Below, piece by piece: positions 22,991 through 34,148 of a stretch of DNA of 64,000 nt; position 1 is the stretch's first letter, and each line of letters begins with the position of its first letter. The DNA is from Smallanthus sonchifolius. Taxonomy: Eukaryota; Streptophyta; Magnoliopsida; Asterales; Asteraceae. Both the position numbers and the translations under genes were made by a program. Under the pieces are notes generated by a model. The model made no database searches and was not told where the DNA came from. It saw only the letters and a list, made by a program, of their open reading frames with translations. The stretch covers positions 23,864,350-23,928,349 of the forward strand of contig CM042030.1 of assembly GCA_023525975.1 (NCBI GenBank), written 5' to 3'.

Positions 22991-23581
22991 TGTAACATCC
23001 AAAAAATAAAACGACAGTTATAATAACGGAATAAATGAACGAGGCATGACGGGTCGGGTCGGATGGGTCAGCGGGCTATAAATAGCCTATGCCACCCCTT
23101 TTCTCTCATTTGCAACTTTTAGAGAGAGAAACCGTAGAGAGAGAAAGTTGGCGGATCGACCTGAGACTTCAGTAAAGTGTTACTCCATAACTCGTGAGAA
23201 GAACCTCCGGATCAGAAACTCGATTCAGGTAATAATCCGACCTAAATCTGAGTTTTAGTTCGTTTTTGGGTTTTTCGGGTTTTGGGTGAAAAGGTAAGGT
23301 TTGAACGGATGAAACTGAAAGATAATCATGGATTTAAGTTCCTTAATGGAAAATGAACGTTTTGAATGCAAACAGGTTCGGGATCTTGACATGATCAGAC
23401 CCGAATGCGAAAGTTAGGGTTTTTCGCGAAGAACAGGTCGTGCGCACTTGCTAAGTGCGCACGGAGCAGGTCCTGCGCACTTGCTAAGTGCGCAGGATGA
23501 GGGACCTGTGTAGGTCCTGATCAGACCTGAAACAACAGATCTGCGAAGAAATACACGAAACAGCCCGGATCGAGAGGCGGA

Positions 23582-24251
23582 ATCTCTGGATCCGGTATCA
23601 CTCTCGAATCAGAAATGGTAGAGACGGGTGCGGGAATCACATACACAAACAGAAACATATGAAAATGAAGAAGAACAGCTAATTGAAAGCATAAAAACGT
23701 ATGATACTTTGATTGATATGAAATTTAAAAGCTCGATCATACACTAACAATTAGTCTCACCCCAGGGTGAGCTCCCCCTGGGGTGGTGATTCCCTCTTAC
23801 AGACACACACAAACCTAACAAGGTTTTCTAATATATATAGGAGAACCATGTGCCTTGTTTTCCAAGCCACCGCCAATGGGCCTGAAAAACAGGTATCGAA
23901 ACTACCTAGTTTCGATATCTCTGGATCCGGTATCACTCTCGAATCAGAAATGGTAGAGACGGGTGCGGGAATCACATACACAAACAGAAACATATGAAAA
24001 TGAAGAAGAACAGCTAATTGAAAGCATAAAAACGTATGATACTTTGATTGATATGAAATTTAAAAGCTCGATCATACACTAACAATTAGTCTCACCCCAG
24101 GGTGAGCTCCCCCTGGGGTGGTGATTCCCTCTTACAGACACACACAAACCTAACAAGGTTTTCTAATATATATAGGAGAACCATGTGCCTTGTTTTCCAA
24201 GCCACCGCCAATGGGCCTGAAAAACAGGTATCGAAACTACCTAGTTTCGAT
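23582..24251. repeat. Tandem duplication, period 335 bp, inside the inverted LTR
   Basis: Two near-identical copies joined near 23917. Each contains a CACCCCAGG...CCTGGGGTG hairpin and, on the minus strand, a TATATATA box followed by a leader-like stretch. The block is not found in other alpha LTRs, so it is an insertion. The minus-strand layout recalls part of a Ty1/copia-type LTR, but I cannot confirm this. Confidence 0.8.
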
Positions 24252-24392
24252 TGAACAAAAGTTCAACCGAAACTAGTAGTTTTGAGTGAACAAAAGTTCG
24301 ATCGAAACTAGTAGTTTCGAGTGAACAAAAGTTCACTCGAAACTAGTAGTTTCGAGTGAACAAAAGTTCAATCGAAACTATTAGTTTCGATA
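24229..24392. repeat. Hairpin array, set 1, with palindromic spacers
   Basis: Five CGAAACTA...TAGTTTCG hairpins. The spacers are themselves hairpins of the form TGAAC-AAAA-GTTCA. Outer bases change together: GTGAAC pairs with GTTCAC and CACTCG with CGAGTG, versus ATCG with CGAT in other units. Confidence 0.9.
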
Positions 24393-25354
24393 CTGTAATT
24401 TCGATTGACAGCATCAGTCTCAAAATTATACCCAACAACCTGCGCATTTGCTAAGTGCGCAGGAGGCGGGGTCTGCGCACTTGCTAAGTGCGCAGGCAGC
24501 AGGGTCTACGCACTTGCCTAGTGCGCAGGCATCAGAACTGGTTAAGTGAAGTCAGTATGTTAGAATGGTTAAACCGTTAGAGTCGGGCATGGTCTGATGT
24601 GTATTTAACTAATCAATTCAGATCGGAAGTGACGTTGTTGGACCTTTGTTTAGGACAACCCATAATAGCATTTCAGGTGAGTTCTAGAGCCCTCTTTTAA
24701 ATGTTTTGGGCTGATACGTAACGGTTGACCCCACGTAGTGTATGGTTGTGGCAATGACGGCAATATGTAACGGTTGCCCACAACACCAAAGGTTCCTTCG
24801 GGGACACTGTGACGCGTAAAGTAAGATACAGAATTAGATAACGATAATGTATGACTTAAATGAATGTTAAAAGTTTTAATGAACGATCCGTTTAAACGGT
24901 GTTTATGATTATGATATTGATGATGATATGGGTACGAAACCTTTTTAAAGATGTTAGATTATTACATGATTTTGTGAAAGGTTTTACTAAACGAATGAAT
25001 GATATGTTTTTGGCAAATGTTGATGTTAAAGTTTTTATGAAATGCTAGAACTCACCAGCGTAGCTGACCTTTTTAGTGTGCACATTCAGGTTAAGGCAGG
25101 TTATGAGGATGGACGGTGATGCTTGGCTAGAGATAAAGAGTTACCCTACTGCTTTTGAAGACTGGCAATCCCGTTATGTTTTGCTTTAGTTTATTTATGT
25201 TTTAAGCCATGTTTACGCTTCCGCATGTACGAACAATGTAATAGTTATGATTTAATGAAGTATTTTCCGCTGCGTTATTTGATATTCCTATTTAAGAACT
25301 ATTTGTGAATGAGTAAATCCAACAAGTGAGGCCTCCCGTGTTTGGGGCCTTACA

Positions 25355-26340
25355 ACAATTACCCAAATGGTATCATGACCTTTAGCTGTGCGAGGTAGCT
25401 TGGTTATGAAGTCCATGGTAATGTGTTCCCACTTCCATTCCGGTATATCCAGTGGTTGAATCTTTCCATACGGTTTCTGGTGTTCAGCCTTTACTTGCGA
25501 GCAAGTCAAGCCCTTGCTTACGTACTTTGTCACTTCGTGTTTCATTCCAGGCCACCAGTATTCCTTCCTCAGATCTTGGTACATTTTGTTGGTACCGGGG
25601 TGGATAGAGTAACGAGACTTATGAGCCTCATCCAAGATTTTGGTTCTAAGCTCGCCACCCATAGGTATCCATACACGCCCAAAACGTGTCCTAACACCCA
25701 GGGTGTTATATTCCAACTTGTCCTGTTGGCCAACCATCCTTTCCTTCTTAATGTTTTCTTCCTTAAGTGCTTCATCTTCAGCTCTTCCAATTTCCCTCAT
25801 CACATCTGATGTTACCACTAACTGGCAAGCTTTCACTCTAATAGGAGCAGGCACATCCTTCCGGCTTAGAGCGTCAGCCACCATGTTTGCCTTTCCAGGA
25901 TGGTACATGATCTCACAGTCATAATCCTTCAGGAGTTCCAACCATCGTCTCTGCCTCATATTAAGCTCTCTTTGTTCGAAGAAGTACTTCAAACTTTTGT
26001 GGTCAGAGTAAATAGTAAACTTCACCCCGTACAGGTAGTGCGTCCATATTTTCAATGCGAATACGACATCAGCAAGTTCCAAATCGTGGGTTGGATAATT
26101 AGCTTCGTGAATCTTCAACTGTCGTGACGCATACGCAATCACTCTTCCGCGTTGCATCAACACGCATCCCAATCCCTGACCCGAAGCGTCAGAGTATACC
26201 ACTAAATCTTCATTGCCCTCGGGAAGGGCCAAGACTGGAGCTTGGGTTAGCCTCTTCTTCAATTCCTTAAACGCCGCATCTTGGCTCGAACCCCATTCAT
26301 ACTTCACCTCTTTCCGAGTCAACTTTTTCAACGGCGAAGC
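25355..26340 (-). pseudogene. E4 RNase H and integrase, truncated
   Basis: Minus-strand RNase H with VVYSDASGQGLGC (about 26200-26160), THDLELADVVF, SDHKSLKYFF and VADALSR (near 25870), then the integrase zinc region HKSRYSIHPG to GLTCSQVKAEH (about 25625-25490), where the first Cys of the CLTC pair is Gly. The core begins TIWVIV and is cut at 25355, where the inverted LTR starts. The first catalytic Asp of integrase is lost at the junction. Confidence 0.9.
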
Positions 26341-27680
26341 TATTTTCGAGAAATCCTAGATGAATCTCCGATAGTAGCCTGCCAATCCCAAGAAACTAAG
26401 GATTTCAGTTGGCGTCTTAGGAATATTCCATTCCCTTACCGTCATTATCTTAGCTGGGTCAACCATAATGCCGTTCGGGTTGATAACGTGACCTAGGAAT
26501 TGGACTTCCCTAAGCCAGAACGCGCATTTGGAGAACTTAGCATACAACTTTTCCTTCTTCAGAGCTTCCAATACTTCCTTCAAGTGACACGTGTGATCAC
26601 CCTCATTCTTGGAGTAGATGAGGATATCATCGATGAAGACGATTACCGATCGGTCCAGCATCGGTCAACACACCCTACTCATTAAATCCATGAACGCTGC
26701 GGGGGCGTTCGTTAATCCAAAAGACATCACGCGGAACTCGAAATGTCCATATTGCGTGCGAAATGCAGTTTTCGGTATGTCTTCTTCCCTCACCTTCAAC
26801 TAATGGTACCAAGACCGAAGGTCGATTTTTGAGAACCAACTTGCACGTTGCAATTGATCGAACAGGTCATCGATCCTTGGTAAAGGGTACTTGTTCTTCA
26901 CCGTACGTTTGTTCAACTCGCGATAATCAATACACATTCTCATCGAACCGTCTTTCTTCTTCACAAACAACACCGGAGCACCCCACGGCGAGATGCTTGG
27001 TTGGATAAATCCTTTCTCAAGTAACTCGTCTAGTTGTGCCATTAGCTCTTTCATCTCCAATGGTGCTAGTCGATATGGAGCCTTAGCCACGGGCTGGGCA
27101 TCTGGTACTAAGTCGATTCGAAATTCAATCTCTCTGTCAGGTGGTATCCCAGGCAAATCCTCCGGAAACACCTCCGGGTACTCGCGTACTACGGGTACAT
27201 CGTCTAGCTCCTTCACTTCCTTACACTCGTCAATTACGTACACCAGATAAGCCTCGTATCCACGCCTCAAGTAATCTGTTGCCTTAATCATCGAGATGAC
27301 GTTTGGCATTGGGGCGTCACGATCTCCAAGAACCTCGACTTTGCTACCATCTGGAGCCTTGAGTCGGATTATCTTTCGTTTGCATATAATTTGCGCTTCA
27401 TTGGCAGTTAGCCAATCAATACCTAACACGACATCGAACCCTACCAAAACCATAACAAACAATCTAACAAGGAACCTATGACCTTCTATTTTTATCGTGG
27501 AGTTGTCAACTACATCGGTCACTCTCGCAGTTCTACCCTCAGCAGTTTCTACTCTAAAGGCCCTTTCTAGCTTACTGACAGTGTACTTCACTCGTTCCCA
27601 AAAGGTCACAGATATAAAAATCCTACTGGAACCCGAATCAAATAACACAGAAACAAAAGTCTTGTCAAGGACGAACGTAC
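26340..27680 (-). pseudogene. E4 protease and reverse transcriptase
   Basis: Protease motif VLFDSGSSRIFIS near 27655-27615 and tail VGFDVVLGIDWL near 27440-27405. RT starts EFRIDLVPDAQPVAK near 27125 and contains YRELNKRTVKNKYPLPRIDD; SKIDLRSWYH (Gly to Trp) ends in a CAG-to-TAG stop at 26800. It continues with a CGA-to-TGA stop near 26662, intact FIDD near 26635 and a CAG-to-TAG stop near 26356. Protease and the N-terminal half of RT share one 549-codon frame with part of gag. Confidence 0.92.
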
Positions 27681-28959
27681 CTGACGCCACGTCGGGGTCT
27701 GCCCTGGCTTGTTCTTGCGTCAGTGCGTACGCACGAGTCTTTGCTCGTGGCCTCTCTTCTTTCGTCTCCGGGCCTTTCCCCTTCCCGGCTTCACCCATTC
27801 TGGGGTTGGTGCATTCCCGGCTCATATGACCACTTTCACCACAATTATAACATTTAATGCCTTGCCTGTATTCCCGGGAGTAGTGCCCAGTCTTGCCACA
27901 TTTGTAGCACATATTTGTCCCTATCCGACATTCACCCGTATGTCTCGCCCCACATCTTCCACAGACTGCCGTCTCGCATACACTGGCCTGTTTGTCCCGA
28001 GCCCCAAACAACTTCCCACCCGATCGCTTAGCGGGAAAACTCAACTTCTTCTTGGGCTCTTCAATGGAAACGACATTCAGCGCCAGATCATCAAATACCA
28101 CTCCGCTTAGTTCTACTACCGAATCGTAGGTAGTAGGGGCGTTTGCTTTAACATAGGTGCGGACCTGGTGCGGCAGCCCTTGAATGTAGCATGCAATCTT
28201 TCTTTCCTCCGTCGTGACAAGATGTGGCACCAGACATGCCAGTTCATTGAACCGTGTGGTGTACTGCCGGTGCGTCATGCTCCCGGCATTCAAACCCAGA
28301 AATTCCCTCTCTACCTTCTCAATATCGTTCCTTAGGCAGAAAATTTTGATCACCAAAGTTTTCAAGTCAGCCCACACCATCGCATCCACAACCTCGCTCC
28401 CTTTTGCTTGACGTACACCTTCCCACCAATGGGATGCTTCCTCTCTCAAGGAGTTAGCAGCAAATTTTACAACTTGATCCGTTTAACATTTGCTCAGACG
28501 AATGGCAGCTTCCATACGGATCACCCAATCAAATGTAGCCACCGCGTCCTTCTTTCCAGTGACGACCAGTGGGTCACATGCCTTAAAGGACTTATAGTCG
28601 CAACCACGGTTAAGCGGTGCGTTGATTGCCTCAGTGTTCGGGGTATCAACCGCCGTGTTAGACCCACCTTCCCCATTAACCTTCTTCAATGCCTTAGCTA
28701 ACAGACCTGGCAGAGAAGTCTTCATCAACTCTGTGAACTCTCGAGCTATAGCTGCTCTCACTTCAGGTTCAAAAGTGAAAGGCTGTTCTTCAACTAGTGT
28801 CTGCTTAGTTCCATGCACACTAACCGCCGGTTCAGTGTGAACACTTCCTTCTTCACTATACTCTTGGCGCGCAGGGGTCCTGCCGTGCCCACCGTTACGT
28901 CCACCGGTACGACCGCCGGTACGGCCCCCACCACGTCTTCCGTTTCCTCTCCTTGCCAT
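27680..28959 (-). pseudogene. E4 gag
   Basis: Starts at 28959 with MARRGNGRRGGG and a Gly/Arg-rich tract. Then comes an acidic segment, the capsid-like domain (DYKSFKACDP, VATFDWV, ASHWWEGVRQ, HRQYTTRFNELA), and zinc knuckles CYKCGKTGHYSREY (final Cys changed to Tyr) and CYNCGESGHMSREC at about 27910-27815. One stop lies at about 28485; otherwise the frame is continuous into protease. Confidence 0.92.
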
Positions 28960-29277
28960 TTCGTTCTATAAGACAAGGAATCCAATGTCATCACGTTAGT
29001 TAACAAATAAAATTCAATAAGTACTGTAAGATATTAATATACACTGGCCATCTGTAATTAACCATTACACTACCTTTCGATTTCTATTTGACCCCCTTTG
29101 TGATTCCATCAGGACACAAGTCCTTACCTAACCCTTTCTAAGGCATACTGTATATGTAAATATATACTACCTTCATACCTGATGATGTGGCTCGAGTTAC
29201 CCGTACTGGCATCCGCTTTCGGTCCCATTCACAGTTTAAGTTCAGACACTGGGAGTGTCCGAATCTCTCAAACTATT
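28960..29277 (-). other. E4 leader between PBS and gag
   Basis: About 320 bp non-coding, closely matching 61059-61373 of E8. No reading frame of note. Confidence 0.65.
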
Positions 29278-29289
29278 GCTCTGATACCA
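29278..29289 (-). promoter_or_regulatory. E4 primer-binding site
   Basis: The minus strand reads TGGTATCAGAGC, three bases from the LTR edge at 29293. Confidence 0.92.
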
Positions 29290-29548
29290 ACTTGTAAGGC
29301 CCCAAACCCGAGAGGCCTCACTTGTTGGATTTACTCATTAACAAACAGTTCTTAAACTTGAATATCAAAATAACACAGCGGAATCATTCATCATAATTAA
29401 AACTTGTTCATATATGCGGAAGCGTAACGTTATCAAATACATAAACATAACATAAACAACTCATAACGGGATGCCAGTCTTCATATCATCCTGGTAACTC
29501 TTCTCTTTTGCCAAGCATCACCGTCCATCACCATAACCTGCCCTTAAC

Positions 29549-30476
29549 CTGAATGTGCATACTAAAAAGTCAGCTACGCTGGTGAGGAGCTTTACATAAA
29601 ACCTTAACATAAACATTTTGCCAAAAACATAACATACATTTGTTTAACAAAAGCGTACGTAAAACATGCAATAACTTAACATCATCGACATAAGTCAGCA
29701 TGAACCGAATCTGCGCCTTCTCGTAACCGTCAATTCCATACATCGCATACCAGCGGATGAACTTAAGGCTCGTTACCTCTAAGCCATCTGTCACACAGGT
29801 CCCCTAAGGCTCGTTACCTCTATGTGGACCAAACATATGTCTCCTAAGGCTCGTTACCTCTAGGTAGACCAAACATACGTCTCCTAAAGCTCGTTACCTT
29901 TAGGCAGACCAAACATATGTCTCCTAAGGCTCGTTACCTCTAGGTAGACCAAACATAACTTAGGCACTATTTCCCCGCAAGGAATAGTACCTTCCATTGG
30001 GATCCCGGTAATCCCATGGGTGACCGTCGTCACCCCATCATCAACCAGTTGTACAACCGTTAGCAAGCCACAAAGGCCCCCCGTAAGGTGAGGCCAATAC
30101 ATACATACATACCTTAGCTCCCATAGGAACTCGTGGCATATTCGTTCATTCGTGACTTTCATAAAACCTTTACCTCTTATTAGTTAAAGCATTCGTACGT
30201 TTTATTAAACAAAACATCATCTCTTTCGTAAATCTTTCGTAAACTTCATTTGGCAAAACATTTCATAAACATCATCCCGTAAACATATCGTAAACATCAC
30301 ATCGTAAACATCATTTCGTAAACCTCATTTCGTAAACCTCGTTTCGTAAACCTCATTTCGTAAACCTCGTTTCGTAAACCTCATTTCAAAACGTCATTCC
30401 GTATGTATGCAAACCAGCCCAAAAACATTTAATTAAAACATTTAAAGAAGGGCTTCTAGAACTCACCTTATAAGCT
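29549..30476 (-). other. Putative LTR intron in E4 5' LTR
   Basis: Minus-strand donor AAG|GTGAGTTCTAG at 30476, CTGAC branch-like motif near 29573-29569, acceptor CACATTCAG ending at 29549; about 930 nt. The part deleted in the 3' LTR lies wholly inside this interval. Confidence 0.5.
29755..29960. repeat. Tandem repeat of about 44 bp, five units
   Basis: Units of the form CTAAGGCTCGTTACCTCTA followed by GGTAGACCAAACATATGTCT, with the first unit less regular. They occur only in this LTR of the window. Confidence 0.93.
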
Positions 30477-30613
30477 AGTCTCGGTTGTCCTAAAGAAAGG
30501 CCCAACAACGTCACTTCTGATCTGAATTGATTAGTTAAATACACATCGGACCAATACCGACTCTAACGGTTTAACCATTCTAAACCTACTAACTTACTTA
30601 ACCAGCCTGATGC

Positions 30614-30834
30614 CTGCGCACTTAGCAAGTGCGCAGACCCTGCTTCCTGCGTACTTGATAAGTACGCAAGATCCTCTTCCTGCGCACTTAGCAAGTGCGC
30701 AGACCCTGCTTCCTGCGTACTTGATAAGTACGCAGGATCCTCTTCCTGCGTACTTGATAAGTACGTAGTGCACTCTTCCTGCATACTTGATAAGTACGCA
30801 GGACCTGCTCCGTGCGCACTTGGTAAGTGCACAC
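30614..30834. repeat. Hairpin array, set 2, seven units (E4 5' LTR)
   Basis: Alternates two versions, TGCGCACTT with AAGTGCGCA (loop AGC) and TGCGTACTT with AAGTACGCA (loop GAT). The C-G pair of one is replaced by a T-A pair in the other on both arms. The last unit has longer arms around GTGCGCACTT. Confidence 0.93.
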
Positions 30835-31171
30835 GACCTGTTTCTTCGCAAAACCCTAACTTTCGCATTCAGGTCTGATCTCGTCAAGATCTCGAACCTG
30901 TTTGCATCCAAAACGTTTATTTTCCATTAAGGAACTCAAATCTATGTTTATCTTTCAGTTTCATCCGTAAAAACGTTGCCTTTTCACCCAAAAATGAACT
31001 AAAACTCAGATTTAGGCCAAATCGTTACCTGAATCAAGTTTCTGATCCGGAGGTTCTTCTCACGAGCTCTTGGGCAACACACTTCTCAAATCTCAGGTCG
31101 ATCCGCCAACTTTCTCTCTCTATGGTTTCTCTCTCTAGAAGTTGCAAATGAGAGAATGGGTGGTGACCTTG

Positions 31172-31180
31172 CTATTTATA
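31172..31180 (-). promoter_or_regulatory. TATA box of E4 5' LTR
   Basis: Minus-strand TATAAATAG about 105 bp into the LTR, upstream of the hairpin array. Confidence 0.7.
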
Positions 31181-31284
31181 AGGGAGGCTCACCTTCCAGC
31201 CCGCCGGCCCATCCGACCCGACCCGACATGCCTCGTTCGTTTATTCCGTTATTTTAACTGTCCTTTTATTTTTGGGATATTACA

Positions 31285-31892
31285 TGCCTCCATATTTTCA
31301 ACGCAAAAACTACTGCCGCCAACTCTAGATCGTGAGTTGGGTAGTTAACCTCATGAATCTTTAGTTGTCGCGAGGCGTAAGCAATTACCTTTCCTCGTTG
31401 CATAAGTACGCAACCTAAACCCTGACCCGAAGCGTCAGAGTAGACTACCAAGTCTTCATGTCCCTCAGGTAGTGTCAAGACTGGAGCTTGGGTTAATCGT
31501 ATCTTAAGTTCCTCAAACGCATTGTTTTGGGTTGGACCCCATTCGTACTTTACTTCCTTACGTGTTAGCTTTGTCAGCGGCGAGGCTATTCTCGAGAAAT
31601 CCTGATTGAATCTTCGATAGTATCCTGCCAATCCCAGAAACTTCGTATCTCTGTTGGCGTTTCGGGGATGTTCCAACCTTTTACGGTTTCAATCTTTGCA
31701 GGATCCACCATAATGCCGTTTGGGTTTATGACATGACCTAGGAATTGGACTTCCCTAATCCGGAACGCGCATTTGGAGAATTTTGCGTACAACTTTTCAT
31801 GCTTTAGCACCTCCAGAACCTCTCTTAGGTGGCAGTGGTGATCACCCTCGCTTTTCGAATATACCAGTATGTCGTCTATAAAAACTATCACT
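31285..31892 (-). pseudogene. E2 RT/RNase H fragment right of E4
   Basis: From right to left: VFIDDILVYS near 31885-31855, FSKCAFRIREVQFLGHVINPNG, a frameshift near 31650 in the LGLAGYYRRF region, TKLTRKEVKYEWGP, and RNase H VVYSDASGQGLGC to THDLELAAVVFALKIWR near 31320-31285. The right end breaks just upstream of the FIDD motif, where E5 begins. It continues the E2 pol fragment at 8131-9784. Confidence 0.9.
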
Positions 31893-33647
31893 TGTCACAC
31901 CCCGCCACGGCGGAAACGCGAGGCGTAACATTCACGGTTTCCAAAGCATATGATTATTGCAAACTCATACTGAAATTGGATACATAACCAAGTTTAAAAA
32001 TATTTACATCCCAAAACATAATTTAAATTGTACAAAGTTTAGGATTTCGCAATATGACTCAAGACCATGAGTTATATTAGTTAAACCCTTCCAAAAGCTG
32101 TATCCACATGTATGTATGCAACCTACATTGCTAGCCTGAAGATCACGTTCAATTTCCTGAAAACATACTTAAAAACGTCAACACGAGGTTGGTGTGTTCA
32201 CAAATTATTATCAAGAGTTATCATAAATACATTGTTTAAACCTGATCATTTACCGATCAAAACTCTTAGTATGTATTACCAATGAATCCGAATACTAACC
32301 CGATCAATTGACCCCATTTGTAAACTTACAAGGAATACAAAATAATATGTAATGTACGAGACCGTAACCAAACCCCAACTTTTTGTGCCTCCCCTCGCCT
32401 TTCTGCGAGTTAAGACAATATGCGGTCATTCGGCCATTTGGACCCCTAATTAGCGCGACTAATCATGACCGGAGGCGTCGCCCCCAATAGTACTATCCAT
32501 AAAAGCTTGGGCTAAGTCCATAGCTAATGGTTACTAATTTTTATTCCTAGGACTTTAAGCGCTTTATTTTTCCCTCAATATACACATACGGTCTGATCAT
32601 TAGTTCATTCATTTACATACGAAAATTCTTTATAAATGTGTTTCCACCCCAAAACATTTCAAAAACTTAGGAAAAAAAATAAAAAGGTGAAACTCACCTC
32701 GACAGATGTAAATGCTAGCAAATATTTCAAATAATAGCATCACCGCCTATCCGTATCCTATTTACACAAGAATACTAAACATGTTAAGACTGCCTGTCTT
32801 AAACGCAAGTTGTTCACCCGACTTAACTATTCTTGTTAAGTACGGCTTTGTTTATTTAAAACAATGTTTTCTTGTAATGACTCGTTGATGATTATTATTC
32901 AAGTTTAGACACTTTACTTATTTTCCGAAAAAGTATATATATATTTCCACATTGGTGACTTATTATATATATTCAAAAATAAGTATTATTTTTGCAATAT
33001 TTTATAATATTTTACATTAAAGACACTTATGAACACATAATTATTTCTTTCCAATAATTATACAAAATCATAGATATTGATCAAGTATGTTATACGTATG
33101 ACTACTCCTATGTGCACATAATCCATGTTAACACACCCATTTATGATTACTTGTTCCGAACGACATGTACTAACTTGACATATATTTATATTTTCACCAA
33201 TATCTACACACACGTATAACCATATTTCAACATATATTTAAATATGTTTAGTGAATACCTACAATCATTTATTTTAACCCGAACGTCTTTAGATTTCATT
33301 AATCAAGTCCACGTTCCACATTATACACAAGTTATAATCATATATATGATTTCAATTATTTAGTCGTTTCATAGTTCATTCCAAGTTATGATTATATTTA
33401 CACATTTTTTGGTTGCTAAACACTCATACATACTCTAGTTCATTCATTCAAGTATATGTTTAAATCCTTTTATATGAACTCATGCTTTTCATGCTTATCA
33501 ATTTACCAAGTTTCCAACTTCAAACACACATAAATATATATATTACATGTTTCATGCGATCACACACATATATATACATATACACATATATTTTACTTAT
33601 CCAAGTATTATTCCTAGTTTTTATTTTACTATTTCCCTTTTAACATT
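31893..33647 (-). mobile_element. E5: truncated gamma LTR
   Basis: The left edge TGTCACACCCCGCC is the reverse complement of a gamma LTR end. Homology to the E3 LTR is clear for about 900 bp, including the putative intron region and the GATCGG unit in single copy. The remaining part to 33647 is AT-rich with no matching gamma start, no set 1 array and no open frame, so I cannot say where the LTR ends. E6 begins at 33648. No matching duplication of the left flank TCACT was found. Confidence 0.75.
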
Positions 33648-33766
33648 TGTAACATCCCAAAAATAATAAATAAGTAAATAATAATACGATAGAGATGTAA
33701 TAGTCACAAATGAAAGAAAAATGGATGGGCTTGGGCTCGGCTCCAACGGGCCGAGGGAAGCCCAGG

Positions 33767-33773
33767 TATATAA
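33767..33773 (+). promoter_or_regulatory. TATA box of E6 LTR
   Basis: TATATAAGGG about 120 bp into the LTR, after a GC-rich stretch. The hairpin array begins about 380 bp downstream, so it would be in the transcript. Confidence 0.72.
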
Positions 33774-34148
33774 GGGTCAAGACAGCCTTAGACTCTCATT
33801 TCTACCACAACTTGCAATCTAGAGAGATAAAGGAGAGCTCGGGTCTAGAGAGAGAAAGTTGACGGATCGACCCGAAATTGAAGGATCACGTTACTGCTGA
33901 GCTCGTGAGCAAAAACTCCGAATCAGAATTCCAATCCAGGTAACGATTCGACCCTAAACTGAGTTTTTGTTCGTTTTAGGGTTTTTCGGGTTTTAGCTAA
34001 ATAGGAGACGTTTTTATGGATGAAACTTGAAAATAAGCTTAGAACTAGCATCTAGAATGAAAATCGCACATTTTGATCAAAGAATATTGTAAGATTGGCA
34101 TGATCGGGTTAGCATGCAAGAATTTCGGACTTGTTCAGGAAACAGGTC

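Larger units (their letters stand above)
22991..25354 (+). repeat. Plus-oriented alpha LTR inside E4
   Basis: A complete alpha LTR (TGTAACATCC to GGGGCCTTACA), opposite to the two outer LTRs and clearly diverged from them. It has a TATA box near 23074 (GGCTATAAATAG) and a chimeric hairpin region: two set 2 hairpins (about 23440-23495), a foreign block with a 335 bp tandem duplication, five set 1 hairpins (24229-24392), then three set 2 hairpins (about 24440-24535). Intron-like signals follow (donor near 24677; acceptor near 25090). It ends directly against minus-strand integrase at 25355. Confidence 0.9.
20615..31284 (-). mobile_element. E4: Ty3/gypsy element (alpha family) with internal inversion
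   Basis: Flanked by TGCCT at 20610-20614 and 31285-31289, with LTRs in minus orientation at both ends (20615-22200 and 29293-31284), so the outer structure is one insertion into E2. Inside, gag and pol run on the minus strand from 28959 to 25355. The next 3.15 kb (22201-25354) is in plus orientation: the end of integrase plus a complete third LTR. The 3' LTR therefore has no polypurine tract next to it. The coding part has four or more stops. Confidence 0.9.
29293..31284 (-). repeat. E4 5' LTR (alpha family)
   Basis: 1992 bp. In minus-strand order: TGTAATATCCC start, TATA box (31180-31172, TATAAATAG), set 2 hairpin array (30834-30614), putative intron (30476 to 29549) containing a five-unit tandem repeat, and GGGGCCTTACA end. 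The right flank TGCCT matches the left flank of the 3' LTR. Confidence 0.92.
6153..31892 (-). mobile_element. E2: Ty3/gypsy element (beta family) carrying nested E3 and E4
   Basis: A minus-strand element whose visible own parts are its 3' LTR (6153-8091), integrase and part of RNase H (8131-9784), a sliver (20593-20614) and RNase H/RT (31285-31892). E3 and E4 split it. It is cut at 31892 by a gamma LTR fragment. Its RT N-terminus, protease, gag and 5' LTR are absent from the window. It sits inside the 5' LTR of E1. The left flank is ATTTA, but the partner duplication was not found. Confidence 0.85.

Noticed and set aside
23757..23997. Frames over the duplicated block in the inverted LTR
   Set aside because: Both strands are open for about 78 codons with no homology I recognise; the block looks like promoter or leader DNA.
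26993..28840. Plus-strand frames of 60-133 codons opposite E4 gag-pol
   Set aside because: Shadows of the minus-strand gag-pol. The same shadows appear at matching places in E8.
32820..33647. A possible gene or separate element in the AT-rich right part of E5
   Set aside because: No open frame, terminal repeats or PBS were seen. It may be unusual gamma LTR sequence or other non-coding DNA, and I left it within E5.
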